The notes beneath the pieces are model-generated. The model saw only the letters and a list, made by a program, of their open reading frames with translations, did not search any database and was not told the origin of the DNA. Below are positions 40,635 through 49,736 of a stretch of 62,046 nucleotides of DNA, piece after piece. The position numbers and the translations under genes are program-made. Where the stretch lies: positions 85,504-147,549 of the forward strand of contig JAEEIU010000043.1 of assembly GCA_016281495.1 (NCBI GenBank). Direction: 5' to 3'. Origin of the DNA: Treponema sp. (GTDB taxonomy: Bacteria > Spirochaetota > Spirochaetia > Treponematales > Treponemataceae). Each line of letters starts with the position of its first letter. Position 1 is the first letter of the stretch.

Positions 40635-42458
40635 ATGACCGCAAACGAGTTACGTTCTAAATACATCGAATTCTTTAAAAGCAAAAATCATGCCGAGATT
40701 TCCGGACAGTCTTTGATACCGGAAAATGACCCTTCCGTTCTGTTTACCATGGCAGGAATGCATCCTCTTGTTCCATATCTTCTGGGAGAAAAACATCCCG
40801 CTGGAACAAGGCTCACCGACTATCAGAAATGCATCCGCACAGGTGATATTGATGAAGTCGGAGACCCAAGCCACTTGACCTGTTTCGAGATGCTGGGTAA
40901 CTGGTCTTTGGGTGATTATTTCAAGAAGGAATCCATCGCTTTTTCATACGAATTCCTGACAAGTCCAAAATGGCTTGCCCTTAATCCAAAAATGCTGTCT
41001 GTCACTGTATTTGCAGGTGATGAAAATGCCCCTCGTGATGAGGAAGCGGCAGGATATTGGAAGGAAAACGGCATTCCGGAAGACAAAATCGCATATCTTC
41101 CCGCAAGCGACAACTGGTGGGCTGCAGGTCCTACAGGTCCATGTGGTCCCGACACAGAGATTTTCTATTGGGTAGGAGAAGGACTTCCACCAAAAGGCTC
41201 AAACAAGGGAACTGACAGCGCCAACTGGATGGAGATATGGAACAACGTTTTCATGCAGTACAACCGCGTGGACGAAAAGACACTCCTTCCGCTTGAAAAG
41301 AAGAACGTTGACACAGGAATGGGCCTTGAACGCACAAACTGCATCCTCCAGGGAAAGAACAGCGTCTATCTTACAGAAGTTTTCCAGCCGATCATTGCAG
41401 AAATCGAAAAACTCACTTCATACAAATATGGTTCTGACGAAGAAAAGGACAAGAGCGTACGCATCATTGCAGACCACATCCGTGCCTCAGTATTTATTTT
41501 GGGTGACCAGAGGGGTGTTTCTCCGTCAAATGTGGGTGCAGGCTATGTTTTGCGCCGACTTATCCGCAGGTCCGTACGTCATGGTCTCAAGCTGGGCATT
41601 GACAGGGGATTCCTTGCAGAACTGGCGGTTCCCGTAATCGAAAACTTTAAGAACGCATATCCGGAGCTGGCCGAAAACTCAGAGAAAATCAACAGGGAAC
41701 TTACCGCAGAGGAAAACAAGTTCCGTGATACGCTCAAAAAGGGAGAGGCAGAATTCCAGAAGCTCCTTCCCAACCTGATGAAAAACCCGAAAAAGGAGAT
41801 TTCAGGCAAGGTTGCATTCCGCCTGTACGATACATTCGGCTATCCTCTTGAACTTACCCAGGAATTGGGGGCAGAACACGGCTTTACGGTTGATGTTGAA
41901 GGATTCAAGGAAGCGGAGAAAAAGCACCAGGAGGCCTCAAAATCTCTGGATGCAGGCAAGGCAAAGGGCGGTTTGGCAGAACAGACAGACGTTACCACAA
42001 AATACCATACCGCAACCCACCTTTTGCAGCAGGCCCTTGTCGACGTGCTGGGAAATCAGGTGGCCCAGAAGGGAAGCAACATAGACAACGAGCGCATGAG
42101 GTTCGACTTTACCTTTGAGCGTCCGATGACACCCGAGGAAGTCAAGAAAGTTGAGGATATAGTAAACCAGAAGATAAAGGAAGATTTGCCGGTTACAATG
42201 GAGATCATGACTGTCCAGGAAGCGGTGGATCAGGGGGCAAGGGCCCTCTTTACCAACAAATACGGCGAAAGCGTCAAGGTTTACACGATTGGACGTGACC
42301 CAAAGACCGACTGGTTCAGCAAGGAAGTCTGTGGCGGTCCTCATGTCCAGCACACGGCACAGATCGGGGACTTCAAGATTGTAAAGGAGCAGTCCAGCTC
42401 TGCCGGTGTCCGTCGCATCCGTGCGGTTATTTCCGGCGGTTTACCGTTGGAATCTTAA
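40635..42458 (+). CDS. alaS: Alanyl-tRNA synthetase, short form without C-Ala domain
   Basis: A 607-residue enzyme that charges tRNA-Ala. The class II catalytic core shows GMHPLVPYLLGEKHP, KCIRTGDIDEVGDPSHLTCF, and NWMEIWNNVFMQYNR. The editing domain has HTATHLL and CGGPHV, which together supply the zinc and catalytic residues that remove Ser and Gly. Most bacterial enzymes run to about 870 residues; the missing C-terminal domain is a known spirochaete trait (short AlaRS in Borrelia and Treponema, from memory). Without C-Ala, editing and dimerisation must rely on other contacts. It is alone with its own promoter. Confidence 0.93.
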   Translation: MTANELRSKYIEFFKSKNHAEISGQSLIPENDPSVLFTMAGMHPLVPYLLGEKHPAGTRLTDYQKCIRTGDIDEVGDPSHLTCFEMLGNWSLGDYFKKESIAFSYEFLTSPKWLALNPKMLSVTVFAGDENAPRDEEAAGYWKENGIPEDKIAYLPASDNWWAAGPTGPCGPDTEIFYWVGEGLPPKGSNKGTDSANWMEIWNNVFMQYNRVDEKTLLPLEKKNVDTGMGLERTNCILQGKNSVYLTEVFQPIIAEIEKLTSYKYGSDEEKDKSVRIIADHIRASVFILGDQRGVSPSNVGAGYVLRRLIRRSVRHGLKLGIDRGFLAELAVPVIENFKNAYPELAENSEKINRELTAEENKFRDTLKKGEAEFQKLLPNLMKNPKKEISGKVAFRLYDTFGYPLELTQELGAEHGFTVDVEGFKEAEKKHQEASKSLDAGKAKGGLAEQTDVTTKYHTATHLLQQALVDVLGNQVAQKGSNIDNERMRFDFTFERPMTPEEVKKVEDIVNQKIKEDLPVTMEIMTVQEAVDQGARALFTNKYGESVKVYTIGRDPKTDWFSKEVCGGPHVQHTAQIGDFKIVKEQSSSAGVRRIRAVISGGLPLES

Positions 42459-42564
42459 AATTACAATATTCCCGTGTAACAAAAACTACCCGGGGTTGTT
42501 ATATTTATGAAACAGGGCAGGCATATGCTGGTCCAAAGTCTTTTTGATTAAAGAGGAAGGTTTT

Positions 42565-43656
42565 ATGAAACGAATAGCTGTTGGAATCGCTTTAATTTTT
42601 TCTATTGCAGTCTCGGCCTTTGCACAGAATGATCTGCAGCCTTTAGCTGTGGTTAAATTGAACAAGTCAGAGACAATTACCCTCAAACAACTTAAAACCC
42701 GTGCTTCCGCTCTGGAAAAGCAGGCTGAAAATTTAGGCTCAAAGCAGACCCTTACTGTAGATCAGCGCAAGCAGCTTTTGGATACAATGATTCAGGAAAA
42801 ACTCATCGTACAGGCTGCCAACAAGATGGGAATCTCCATCAGCGACTCTCAGGTGGATGCCGCTTTCATCAGTTCATTCTCACAGCAGTTGGGCCAGCAG
42901 GTCACCGAGTCACAGCTTTCTGACCTGATAAAGAGCCAGACCGGAAAAACACTCAATGAGTTCATTCAGCAGTCATACGGCATGTCTCTTGCTGATTTTA
43001 AGGCAACAATCAAGAATCAGCTTACAATGCAGCAGTATGTACTGTCACAAAAGCAGTCTGATTTGCAGAAAATCGCCGCTACCGACAAGGAAATCCGTGA
43101 CTTCTACGACCTGAACAAGTCTCAGCTTGTAAGAAGCGACATGCTCAACCTCTTCCTGGTGGTAGTTCCAAAGGGAAATGATGCAGTAAAGGCAAAGGCT
43201 ACAATTACAGACCTCCGCAACCAGTATACAAAGGACAGTTCCAAGGAAGACTCAATCAAGACATCTTCTGACAACGGAAAAACATATCAGGCAGGAAACA
43301 TTCTTGTACAAAAGAGTTCTGCAATGGCCCAGAGCATGGGATGGTCAATGGACAAGCTTGTTGAGCTGTTCAACCGCAGCATCGGCTATGTAAGCCCGGT
43401 TGACGAAGATTCATCACAGTATCAGTTCTATGTCGTAAAGAAGAAGTATGAGGCAAAAATGCTCACACTCAGCGACGAGATTCAGCCGGAAACAACTGTT
43501 ACTGTATACGATTACATCAAACAGAACCTTACTGCACAGAAACAGGAAGCTTTCCTTACACAGGCAATTCAGGATATTGCCAAAAACCTTGACACAGCAG
43601 CAAATGTTGACCGCAAGAAGACTGGTGCAGAGTTGACAAAACTGCTTACCTGGTAG
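42565..43656 (+). CDS. SurA-like exported chaperone / peptidyl-prolyl isomerase homologue
   Basis: A 363-residue protein. The start at 42565 has GAGGAAGG just upstream and a signal peptide (MKRIAVGIALIFSIAVSAFA, then QNDLQ). The N-terminal region carries the SurA N-domain pattern: LAVVKLNKSETITLKQLKTR, VDQRKQLLDTMIQEKLIVQA, and AANKMGISISDSQVDAAF. The following part has a helical GKTLNEFIQQSYGMSLADFK segment and a parvulin-like remainder without a clear active-site motif. The expected role is folding of outer membrane proteins in the periplasm. nusB starts eight bases after its stop, so the two may be co-transcribed. Confidence 0.8.
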   Translation: MKRIAVGIALIFSIAVSAFAQNDLQPLAVVKLNKSETITLKQLKTRASALEKQAENLGSKQTLTVDQRKQLLDTMIQEKLIVQAANKMGISISDSQVDAAFISSFSQQLGQQVTESQLSDLIKSQTGKTLNEFIQQSYGMSLADFKATIKNQLTMQQYVLSQKQSDLQKIAATDKEIRDFYDLNKSQLVRSDMLNLFLVVVPKGNDAVKAKATITDLRNQYTKDSSKEDSIKTSSDNGKTYQAGNILVQKSSAMAQSMGWSMDKLVELFNRSIGYVSPVDEDSSQYQFYVVKKKYEAKMLTLSDEIQPETTVTVYDYIKQNLTAQKQEAFLTQAIQDIAKNLDTAANVDRKKTGAELTKLLTW

Positions 43657-43663
43657 GTTCAAA

Positions 43664-44086
43664 GTGTCACGCAGAAAAGGCAGGATATTGGCGTTCCAGG
43701 CACTCTACTCATATGATGTGGGCGGAGAAAGTCTGGAACAGCTGTTGAAATTGGAATGGGCAGATCTTAAGGAATCCGAGAAAGATGCGGATACCGTGGA
43801 TTTTGCCCGTATTCTTATTTCCGGAACCATCAACCATATAGAAGAAGTCGATGAAGTGATTAAAAGGCACTTGACGCAAAACTGGGAATTCAGCAGGGTG
43901 AACAAGGTTTCTCTTGCAATCCTACGCATCAGCTGCTTTACGCTTTTGTTCCAGCCGGAAATCCACCCGACAATCGTCATAGATGAAGCAATTGATATTG
44001 CCAGGGAATATGGAGCAGACGAATCCTATAAGTTCATAAATGCGGTTCTGGATCATATCAGAAAAGAGAAAGAAGTTGAAGATTAA
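43664..44086 (+). CDS. nusB: Transcription antitermination factor NusB
   Basis: A 140-residue all-helical protein that, with NusE/S10, binds boxA RNA during rRNA transcription. It begins at GTG (SRRKGRILAFQALYSYDVGG is the RNA-binding N-terminal region) and has VNKVSLAILRISCFTLLFQP and IVIDEAIDIAREYGADESYK, ending in FINAVLDHI, all typical. Length is normal. The ribosome site before the GTG is weak (AGGTTCAAA). The last eleven bases overlap the next gene if that gene starts at TTG 44076. Confidence 0.93.
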   Translation: MSRRKGRILAFQALYSYDVGGESLEQLLKLEWADLKESEKDADTVDFARILISGTINHIEEVDEVIKRHLTQNWEFSRVNKVSLAILRISCFTLLFQPEIHPTIVIDEAIDIAREYGADESYKFINAVLDHIRKEKEVED

Positions 44087-46025
44087 AAAGAGAAAGAGAC
44101 TAAGTTTACGTTCGCTATTCAGGCCACTGAGGGTAATTTCTGCCTCGGTGGTTTTGTCATGTCTGGTACTTTCCTGTACGACACATTCAGAGGGCGGTTC
44201 CATCACTTCCCTTCTGGATATGGCAGACCAGTCCATCTCCATCGGTGACACAAGGCAGGCCATGAGCTATCTTAGCCAGGCAACAAAGCAGGCAGGCACT
44301 ACCCTTGACCGTCTTGGCATCTTCAAGCGCTATGAGACTCTCGGTGACGCAAAGATGGCGGAAAAGATAATCAAGACAGCCATAAAGAAAGACCGTTCAT
44401 CTATTGAGCTTACGGCTGTATATTCAAACTTTCTCTTGAACCAGGGACGTACAAAAGATGCATTAAAGAAATCAAAGTCCCTTTCCGGAACAAAATACGG
44501 ATCAATTTATGCGGAGGCAGTTTTCCGCAGGGCAATAAACGAGCACCTGAGCGCTAACGAGCTTTTTGGTGGAAGGGCAAACAAGCAGGACCGTGAATGG
44601 AAAAAGGATTCCTCAAGATTCAACGAGGTTTTCTTTGACAGCAGGTTCAGCAAGGTTTACGAGGATGCCTACAGGGGAACTAAGAAACCCAAATGGAACT
44701 GGAACTCAGCAGTTCTTGACATGAGGGTAGGAAACTATGGTTCAGCTTCCTCAAAATATCCTTCAGAGCTGGAAAATGCAAAGGACGCGCTTTTCTGGGC
44801 ATTGGTTCTTTTTGACTGCGGCCGTTATGCAGAAAGCCTGGACGCACTCAACAAGCATTCGCCGGACTATACTGACCTTAAGACAAGCCTTGAATTCATG
44901 GCATTAAAGTCAGACAACCAGTACATTCTGGGCCTGGATCAGGATGCTGAACAGTCAAGAAGCGAAATCCTCGCTCACGTGGAAGGTAATGAGGAAAGCC
45001 TTAAATCTTCCAAGATCCTTCCAATCCTTTATGTAAACAGCGCATTATACTCACGCATAACAGACGACTATTACACAGAATACTCAAGGCTCCATGATCT
45101 TGTAACCAGCTTCCCAGAGTACAGGCCGGGTCTTGCCGCTTACGGGGAATTTGCCATTCAGCAGATGCGCCGTCCGCCGGATGACAAGATGACAGCCCGC
45201 ATCAGGGCCTCAGGACTTGCCACACTCAAGATGGAAAAAGAGAATGCAGTTCCGGAAATAACCCTCCAGGATGCCATTGCATTGATTCAGGCAGCACAGG
45301 ACAAAACATCGTCTGCAGATTTAATCGTGCTTCAGGAAATACTTGAGGCAGAAGCCGCATCCATAAAGGAACCGGCTCAAAGGGCTGCACGCGTATGGCC
45401 ACTTTTGGAAAAGAACGAACAGGGAACCTCACTTTATCCCGCAGAAATCGTACACTATGCCATCGTAACACTGCTTGAAAGCAATTATATCGAAGAAGCC
45501 CGTGACCTTTTCACCCGCTATGAAAATGCATCAAGGCAGCCTACAGATGATTCAAAGAAGAAGAAAAAGAAAAAGGCAGAGACCTTTGTGCCATGGGACC
45601 ACCCCGAGGAACTGTCCCTATGGGAAAACGAGATATCCGCATGGTTCTGTGTTTATGACGGCAGGTTTGAAAAGGCCATCCCGATTTACCAGTACATCAT
45701 AGATTCATATTCAGACCGCAGTCCCGTCATGAATTCAACAGGCCAAAACGAATCCGTGGTAAACTCATACATAAACATGGGAAACATTTATTCCGGAACA
45801 AAACAGGGCAGCGTTGCAGTTGAATACCTGAACAAGGCATCTTCAAGAGCCATAGACCCGCAGGTTAAAGCCGAAGTCCTTTATCGAATGGGAAAAGAAA
45901 ACTATTACCTCAAGGACTTTCACAGTGCGGCAAGGTCACTCCAATATGCAATCAAGCTGAATCCTTCCCACAACAAGGCTAGGTTCATATTACAGAGGGT
46001 TCAAGAAGAAGAAAACAGCAAATGA
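44076..46025 (+). CDS. TPR-repeat lipoprotein
   Basis: A 649-residue protein from TTG 44076; an ATG at 44040 would overlap nusB by 47 bases. The TTG is preferred for its short overlap and the GAAAAGAGAAAG stretch upstream. A basic start then VISASVVLSCLVLSC gives a lipoprotein signal. The mature protein is helical with TPR-like pairs, clearest at the end: VVNSYINMGNIYSGTKQGSV, AVEYLNKASSRAI, EVLYRMGKENYYLKDFHSAA and SLQYAIKLNPSHNKARFILQ. A basic KKKKKKKAE stretch is in the middle. TPR lipoproteins of spirochaetes often scaffold envelope complexes; no partner is evident here beyond the SurA-like protein two genes upstream. Confidence 0.8.
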   Translation: MKIKKRKRLSLRSLFRPLRVISASVVLSCLVLSCTTHSEGGSITSLLDMADQSISIGDTRQAMSYLSQATKQAGTTLDRLGIFKRYETLGDAKMAEKIIKTAIKKDRSSIELTAVYSNFLLNQGRTKDALKKSKSLSGTKYGSIYAEAVFRRAINEHLSANELFGGRANKQDREWKKDSSRFNEVFFDSRFSKVYEDAYRGTKKPKWNWNSAVLDMRVGNYGSASSKYPSELENAKDALFWALVLFDCGRYAESLDALNKHSPDYTDLKTSLEFMALKSDNQYILGLDQDAEQSRSEILAHVEGNEESLKSSKILPILYVNSALYSRITDDYYTEYSRLHDLVTSFPEYRPGLAAYGEFAIQQMRRPPDDKMTARIRASGLATLKMEKENAVPEITLQDAIALIQAAQDKTSSADLIVLQEILEAEAASIKEPAQRAARVWPLLEKNEQGTSLYPAEIVHYAIVTLLESNYIEEARDLFTRYENASRQPTDDSKKKKKKKAETFVPWDHPEELSLWENEISAWFCVYDGRFEKAIPIYQYIIDSYSDRSPVMNSTGQNESVVNSYINMGNIYSGTKQGSVAVEYLNKASSRAIDPQVKAEVLYRMGKENYYLKDFHSAARSLQYAIKLNPSHNKARFILQRVQEEENSK

Positions 46026-46083
46026 GATCAGCTCATGCAAGATTTGCTCAAATAAAATTTGCCGAATGACAGGATTTTTAGTA

Positions 46084-46120
46084 TATTATAGATATACAGG
46101 GGCGATTCAGGTGTCCCTGT
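46084..46120 (+). promoter_or_regulatory. groES 10 box with hairpin at the start of the leader
   Basis: TATTAT at 46084-46089 has no good 35 box. The predicted transcript starts at about 46096, where ACAGGG (46096-46101) and CCCTGT (46115-46120) pair around a 13-base loop, followed by GATTTTT and the GGAGG ribosome site. The CIRCE operator typical of groE genes is not present. Confidence 0.4.
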
Positions 46121-46139
46121 GATTTTTATGGAGGAAAAT

Positions 46140-46412
46140 ATGAAAGTAAAACCTTTGGCAGACCGTGTATTGGTAAAGCAGGCCGCAGCAGAGACAAAAA
46201 CAGCTGGTGGTCTTTTTATCCCTGAGACAGCCCAGGAAAAAACTCAGCAGGCAGTTGTAGAGGCCGTTGGACCTGGAACTGAAAAGGAAAAAATCACCGT
46301 TAAGCCAGGTGACAAGGTTTTGTATGACAAATATTCTGGAACAGCCATCAAAATTGACGGCGAGGACTATTTGATCCTTAAAAACTCAGATATCATTGCC
46401 ACCATAGAGTAG
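46140..46412 (+). CDS. groES: Co-chaperonin GroES
   Basis: A 90-residue co-chaperonin that caps GroEL. VKPLADRVLVKQAAAETKTA and GGLFIPETAQEKTQQAVVEA include the mobile loop, and VLYDKYSGTAIKIDGEDYLI the roof region; all are normal. ATG 46140 follows GGAGG at six bases; an upstream in-frame ATG at 46119 is not well placed. groEL is not downstream: the gene ends at a strong terminator. Separate groES and groEL genes are unusual in bacteria generally. Confidence 0.96.
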   Translation: MKVKPLADRVLVKQAAAETKTAGGLFIPETAQEKTQQAVVEAVGPGTEKEKITVKPGDKVLYDKYSGTAIKIDGEDYLILKNSDIIATIE

Positions 46413-46423
46413 ATTCTTTTACG

Positions 46424-46462
46424 GACGGAACAGCTGGATCATGGCTTTTCCGTCTTTTTTTT
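46424..46462 (+). terminator. Rho-independent terminator of groES
   Basis: GACGGAA (46424-46430) and TTCCGTC (46448-46454) form a 7-bp stem, with AGC/GCT able to extend it inside the loop, followed at once by eight T (46455-46462). Confidence 0.85.
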
Positions 46463-46625
46463 ACTGCGTCAAATTGACCCAAAACTTCAAATTCTAAATC
46501 CTTCCTGTATCAAAATGCCACCTTTAACATGACAGACATGCTGATTGTCCCCAAAAAGCACGAAAATTCATTCAAAATTCACTGATTTTATCCTTTTTTA
46601 AGGAAATCCAGACAGTTTTTAATAC

Positions 46626-46642
46626 TTGGCACGATACTTGCT
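46626..46642 (+). promoter_or_regulatory. Sigma-54 (-24/-12) promoter of the RpoS-like sigma gene
   Basis: TTGGCACGATACTTGCT matches the sigma-54 consensus (TTGGCACN5TTGCW). The GG (46628-46629) and GC (46640-46641) are ten bases apart, as required. The start would be near 46653, 30 bases before the ATG, leaving AAGGAG at 46669-46674 in the leader. A possible activator site is the dyad GTCAA-A-TTGAC at 46468-46478, about 160 bp upstream. Confidence 0.85.
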
Positions 46643-46682
46643 ATTCTTTAATTAAGAAACAAAACCGCAAGGAGCGTAGAAT

Positions 46683-47522
46683 ATGATTAACGACAAAGCA
46701 ACCCTGAACATGTACCTGAAAGAAATCAACCGCATTCCCCTTTTGACACGCGAGGAAGAAAATGAACTTGCCGCAAAAGCCGCTCAAGGAGATAATGCCG
46801 CAAAGGAAAAAATCATCAACGCCAACCTGCGTTTTGTCGTAAAAGTAGCAAAAAACTACCAGAATCAGGGCCTCGACCTCATAGACCTGATAAGCGAGGG
46901 AAACATCGGTCTACTTAATGCAATTGAACGCTATGACGTAAGCAAGGGATTCCACTTCATCTCCTATGCCGTATGGTGGATAAGGCAGGCCATCCTCAAG
47001 GCCATCTGCGAAAAAAGCCGCATGATCCGCATTCCGCTCAACAGGTGCAACGAGCTTGTACAGATTGACAAGGCACGCAAGATAATCGGCAACAAAAAGA
47101 ACGAAGATGAAGAGGTCATGGAGATTGGAAAAATGCTGGGAATGGACGAGGTTCATATCCGCGAGATGATAAACCTTTCACGTGACATGATAAGTCTGGA
47201 TGCAGAACTGTCCGGTGACGGTGAAAAATCAAGGTCAGTGGGAGACCTGCTGGAGGACACAAGTTCAGTATCCCCAGAGGAACACGCCATAAACGAATCC
47301 ATGAAGGACGACATTGCCCAAATACTTGATTCATTAAGGCCAAATGAGGCAAAAGTACTCCGCCTGCGCTACGGTCTTAACGGAGACAAACCTATGTCGC
47401 TCAAGGAAGTGGGTGCCGTGTGCAACCTTACAAAAGAAAGAATCCGCCAGATAGAGAAAAAGGCCATAGTAAGGATGCAGCATCCCGCACGCATGGAACG
47501 TCTTGCATCATACGTTGCCTGA
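46683..47522 (+). CDS. Sigma-70 family sigma factor, RpoS-like
   Basis: A 279-residue sigma factor without region 1.1. Region 1.2/2.1 starts LNMYLKEINRIPLLTREEEN; region 2 has NLRFVVKVAKNYQNQGLDLI and YDVSKGFHFISYAVWWIRQA, where GFHFISYA replaces the usual GFKFSTYA; region 3 follows with IRIPLNRCNEL; region 4 is PNEAKVLRLRYGLNGDKPMS and LTKERIRQIEKKA. It is a group 2 or RpoS-like alternative factor rather than the main SigA. The promoter upstream is of sigma-54 type. Its 3' end overlaps the convergent recG stop by 15 bases. AAGGAG lies before the ATG. Confidence 0.9.
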   Translation: MINDKATLNMYLKEINRIPLLTREEENELAAKAAQGDNAAKEKIINANLRFVVKVAKNYQNQGLDLIDLISEGNIGLLNAIERYDVSKGFHFISYAVWWIRQAILKAICEKSRMIRIPLNRCNELVQIDKARKIIGNKKNEDEEVMEIGKMLGMDEVHIREMINLSRDMISLDAELSGDGEKSRSVGDLLEDTSSVSPEEHAINESMKDDIAQILDSLRPNEAKVLRLRYGLNGDKPMSLKEVGAVCNLTKERIRQIEKKAIVRMQHPARMERLASYVA

Positions 47523-49730
47523 GGCATTCTTCCTGCACTCTGCAAAGGCATCATAGCGGGCAAGGTTCAGCATGTCTTTGTCCCGCACCAAATCAGCAAT
47601 TCCAAGGGACAAATAGCCTGACTGGGCAGTACCGCTCATCTGTCCAGGGCCCCTTAGCTTTAAATCTTCCTCCGCAATCACAAATCCGTCCGAACTTTCA
47701 TGAAGGGCCTTCATCCTCTGAATGCCGTCCTCGCTGATGTTTTTACCGTAAATCAAAAAACAATAGGACTGCTCTGTACCGCGGCCTACCCTACCCCTAA
47801 GCTGATGCAACTCTGCAAGTCCAAACCTGTCTGCATGCTCTATTACGATGCATGTGGCATTGGGCACGTCTACACCAACTTCTACAACAGTTGTGGCAAC
47901 AAGAACCTGGATTGTACCGTTACGGAAATCTTTAAGTATCCTGTTCTGCTCTTCTTCGTCAACCTTGCTGTGTATGAGGGCAACCTTATGATTGGGGAAA
48001 ACACGGCTGCTCAAAAACTCATGCATTTCCTCGGCGGATTTTAACGTTCCCGAACCTGATCCCGAGTTTGAATCAGGACCTTCATCACCGAACTGATCTG
48101 CTATGCGCGGATAAACAAAATATGCCTGATGTCCAGCATCAATTTCCTTTTTTACCGCACGATAGACGTTATCCTCATGCCCCATCACACTCAGGTAGGT
48201 CTTTACACTTTTACGTCCCTTTGGCATTGTCCGTATTACCGTAATGTCCAGATCACCGAAGACAGTAAGTGCAAGAGTCTGCGGAATGGGTGTCGCGCTC
48301 ATCATCAATACATCCGGGCTGTGGGTTTTGTCTCCGGCTGTGACACGTCCCTTTGCAACAATGGATTCCCTTTGTGCCACACCAAACCTGTGCTGTTCGT
48401 CAATAACCGCAAGCTGAAGGTTTTTATAACTTACATTCCTGCTGAACAGGGCATGGGTTCCCACAACAATGTCTATGTCTCCCCTTTTCAAGGCCTCAAG
48501 AAGATTCTGCCTTCCCGAAGCCTTTATGTTTCCCGTCAAAAAGGCTACCCTTATGCCAAGAGGTTCCAGCATTAAAGCGGCATTCTCCGCGTGCTGACGT
48601 GAAAGCAATTCCGTGGGAGCCAAAAGTGCACATTGTCCCTTGTAATCGATTGTACGGAGGCACATGAAAAATGCAGTAAGTGTTTTTCCTGAGCCTACAT
48701 CACCCTGCAAAAGCCTCTGCATGGAAAACGGGGAATTGGTCAGTTCATCGGGATGCTCAAGAAGTTTTTTATACTCGTCCTGACTCCTGTCTATGTCCCG
48801 GTTCATCTGGCTGATTGCATTCATCTGCCCCTGGGTCAATGGGAAAGGAAGCCTTTCATAGAGTTTTTTCTGGCTTGGAGAAAGCTGTTTCTTAAAGTCG
48901 CCTTCACTGATTTCTGGAGTTGAAAAATACGGGGCCGCATTGGGAGTGTTCTGGCCTGCACCTTCAAAAATCTGCGTCTCGGATACTGTGGGCAAAGCAC
49001 CCCTGTGTTCAAGAGTCCTTGAGGCAAGCTTGTATTCAAACTGATAAAGCTCCTCGTAAATCAAAGTACGCCTGGCCTTAACTGCATCGTCAAGAGTCTT
49101 GGGCCTGTGAATCAGCTCCAATGCCTGAGCTTTTGGCAAAAGGGAACGGCTTTGTATTACGTGTGCAGGAACCTCATCTTCAATTCCGCGGCCATATTGA
49201 TTCAGGGAAGATGCCACAGCCTTGCGAATGTTTTTTTGATTCAATCCCTCGGTTAGCGGATAGACGGGCAGCACAAGGCTTCCGGGAACAGGCGCATCCA
49301 TCCATTCGGTCAGTTCACCGTCATCTGCAAGCTTTTGAACCTCAAACGATGTTGACTGAAGGCTGTTGTATTTTACCTCAAATTTTCCGTCTATCTGAAT
49401 TATGCTGCCTTCTGGAATGGAACGCTCCAAAAATGACCTGCCAAATGCCACAAGCCAGGCAGATGCAGTTCCATCGCTAACGGCAATTTTAAGGGTTTTC
49501 ATGCGGCCATAACCGAACCAGTCATGAGCCATAACCTTGGCAACTGTATGAACCTTTCCCGTGGTGTAATCGGCTAGTGTTATCCGCCTTGTCCTGTCCT
49601 CATAGTCGCGGGGATAAAACGAAAGCAAATCCGCCACCGAAAAAATGTTCAGCTTGGCCAAACACTTTGCGGTAGAGGGGCCTATACCCGAAATCTGTTC
49701 AACTGCGGTTCCAAGGTCTCGGAGCTTCAT
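47508..49730 (-). CDS. recG: ATP-dependent DNA helicase RecG
   Basis: A 740-residue SF2 helicase that remodels stalled forks and Holliday junctions. The N-terminal wedge has ISGIGPSTAKCLAKLNIFSV and the OB-like segment WLVAFGRSFLERSIPEGSII. Helicase motifs: LLQGDVGSGKTLTAFF (I), LLAPTELLSRQHA (Ia), LAVIDEQHRFGVAQR (II), LMMSATPIPQTLALTVFGDL (III), VVEVGVDVPNATCIVIEHAD and QLRGRVGRGTEQSYC (V, VI). Length is usual (about 690) with a short insert near residues 560-580. It is the last gene of the dnaE-yggT-recG operon, six bases after yggT. Confidence 0.95.
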   Translation of the reverse strand: MKLRDLGTAVEQISGIGPSTAKCLAKLNIFSVADLLSFYPRDYEDRTRRITLADYTTGKVHTVAKVMAHDWFGYGRMKTLKIAVSDGTASAWLVAFGRSFLERSIPEGSIIQIDGKFEVKYNSLQSTSFEVQKLADDGELTEWMDAPVPGSLVLPVYPLTEGLNQKNIRKAVASSLNQYGRGIEDEVPAHVIQSRSLLPKAQALELIHRPKTLDDAVKARRTLIYEELYQFEYKLASRTLEHRGALPTVSETQIFEGAGQNTPNAAPYFSTPEISEGDFKKQLSPSQKKLYERLPFPLTQGQMNAISQMNRDIDRSQDEYKKLLEHPDELTNSPFSMQRLLQGDVGSGKTLTAFFMCLRTIDYKGQCALLAPTELLSRQHAENAALMLEPLGIRVAFLTGNIKASGRQNLLEALKRGDIDIVVGTHALFSRNVSYKNLQLAVIDEQHRFGVAQRESIVAKGRVTAGDKTHSPDVLMMSATPIPQTLALTVFGDLDITVIRTMPKGRKSVKTYLSVMGHEDNVYRAVKKEIDAGHQAYFVYPRIADQFGDEGPDSNSGSGSGTLKSAEEMHEFLSSRVFPNHKVALIHSKVDEEEQNRILKDFRNGTIQVLVATTVVEVGVDVPNATCIVIEHADRFGLAELHQLRGRVGRGTEQSYCFLIYGKNISEDGIQRMKALHESSDGFVIAEEDLKLRGPGQMSGTAQSGYLSLGIADLVRDKDMLNLARYDAFAECRKNASGNV

Positions 49731-49736
49731 GTTTCT

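Noticed and set aside
42470..42505. CCCGGGG-centred hairpin upstream of the SurA-like gene
   Set aside because: The arms mismatch and would leave no loop; no T-run follows.
46022..46036. ATGAG/CTCAT hairpin after the TPR lipoprotein gene as a terminator
   Set aside because: The stem has only five pairs, overlaps the stop codon and is not followed by a T-run.
46022..46140. CIRCE operator for HrcA upstream of groES
   Set aside because: No TTAGCACTC/GAGTGCTAA pair is present in the gap.
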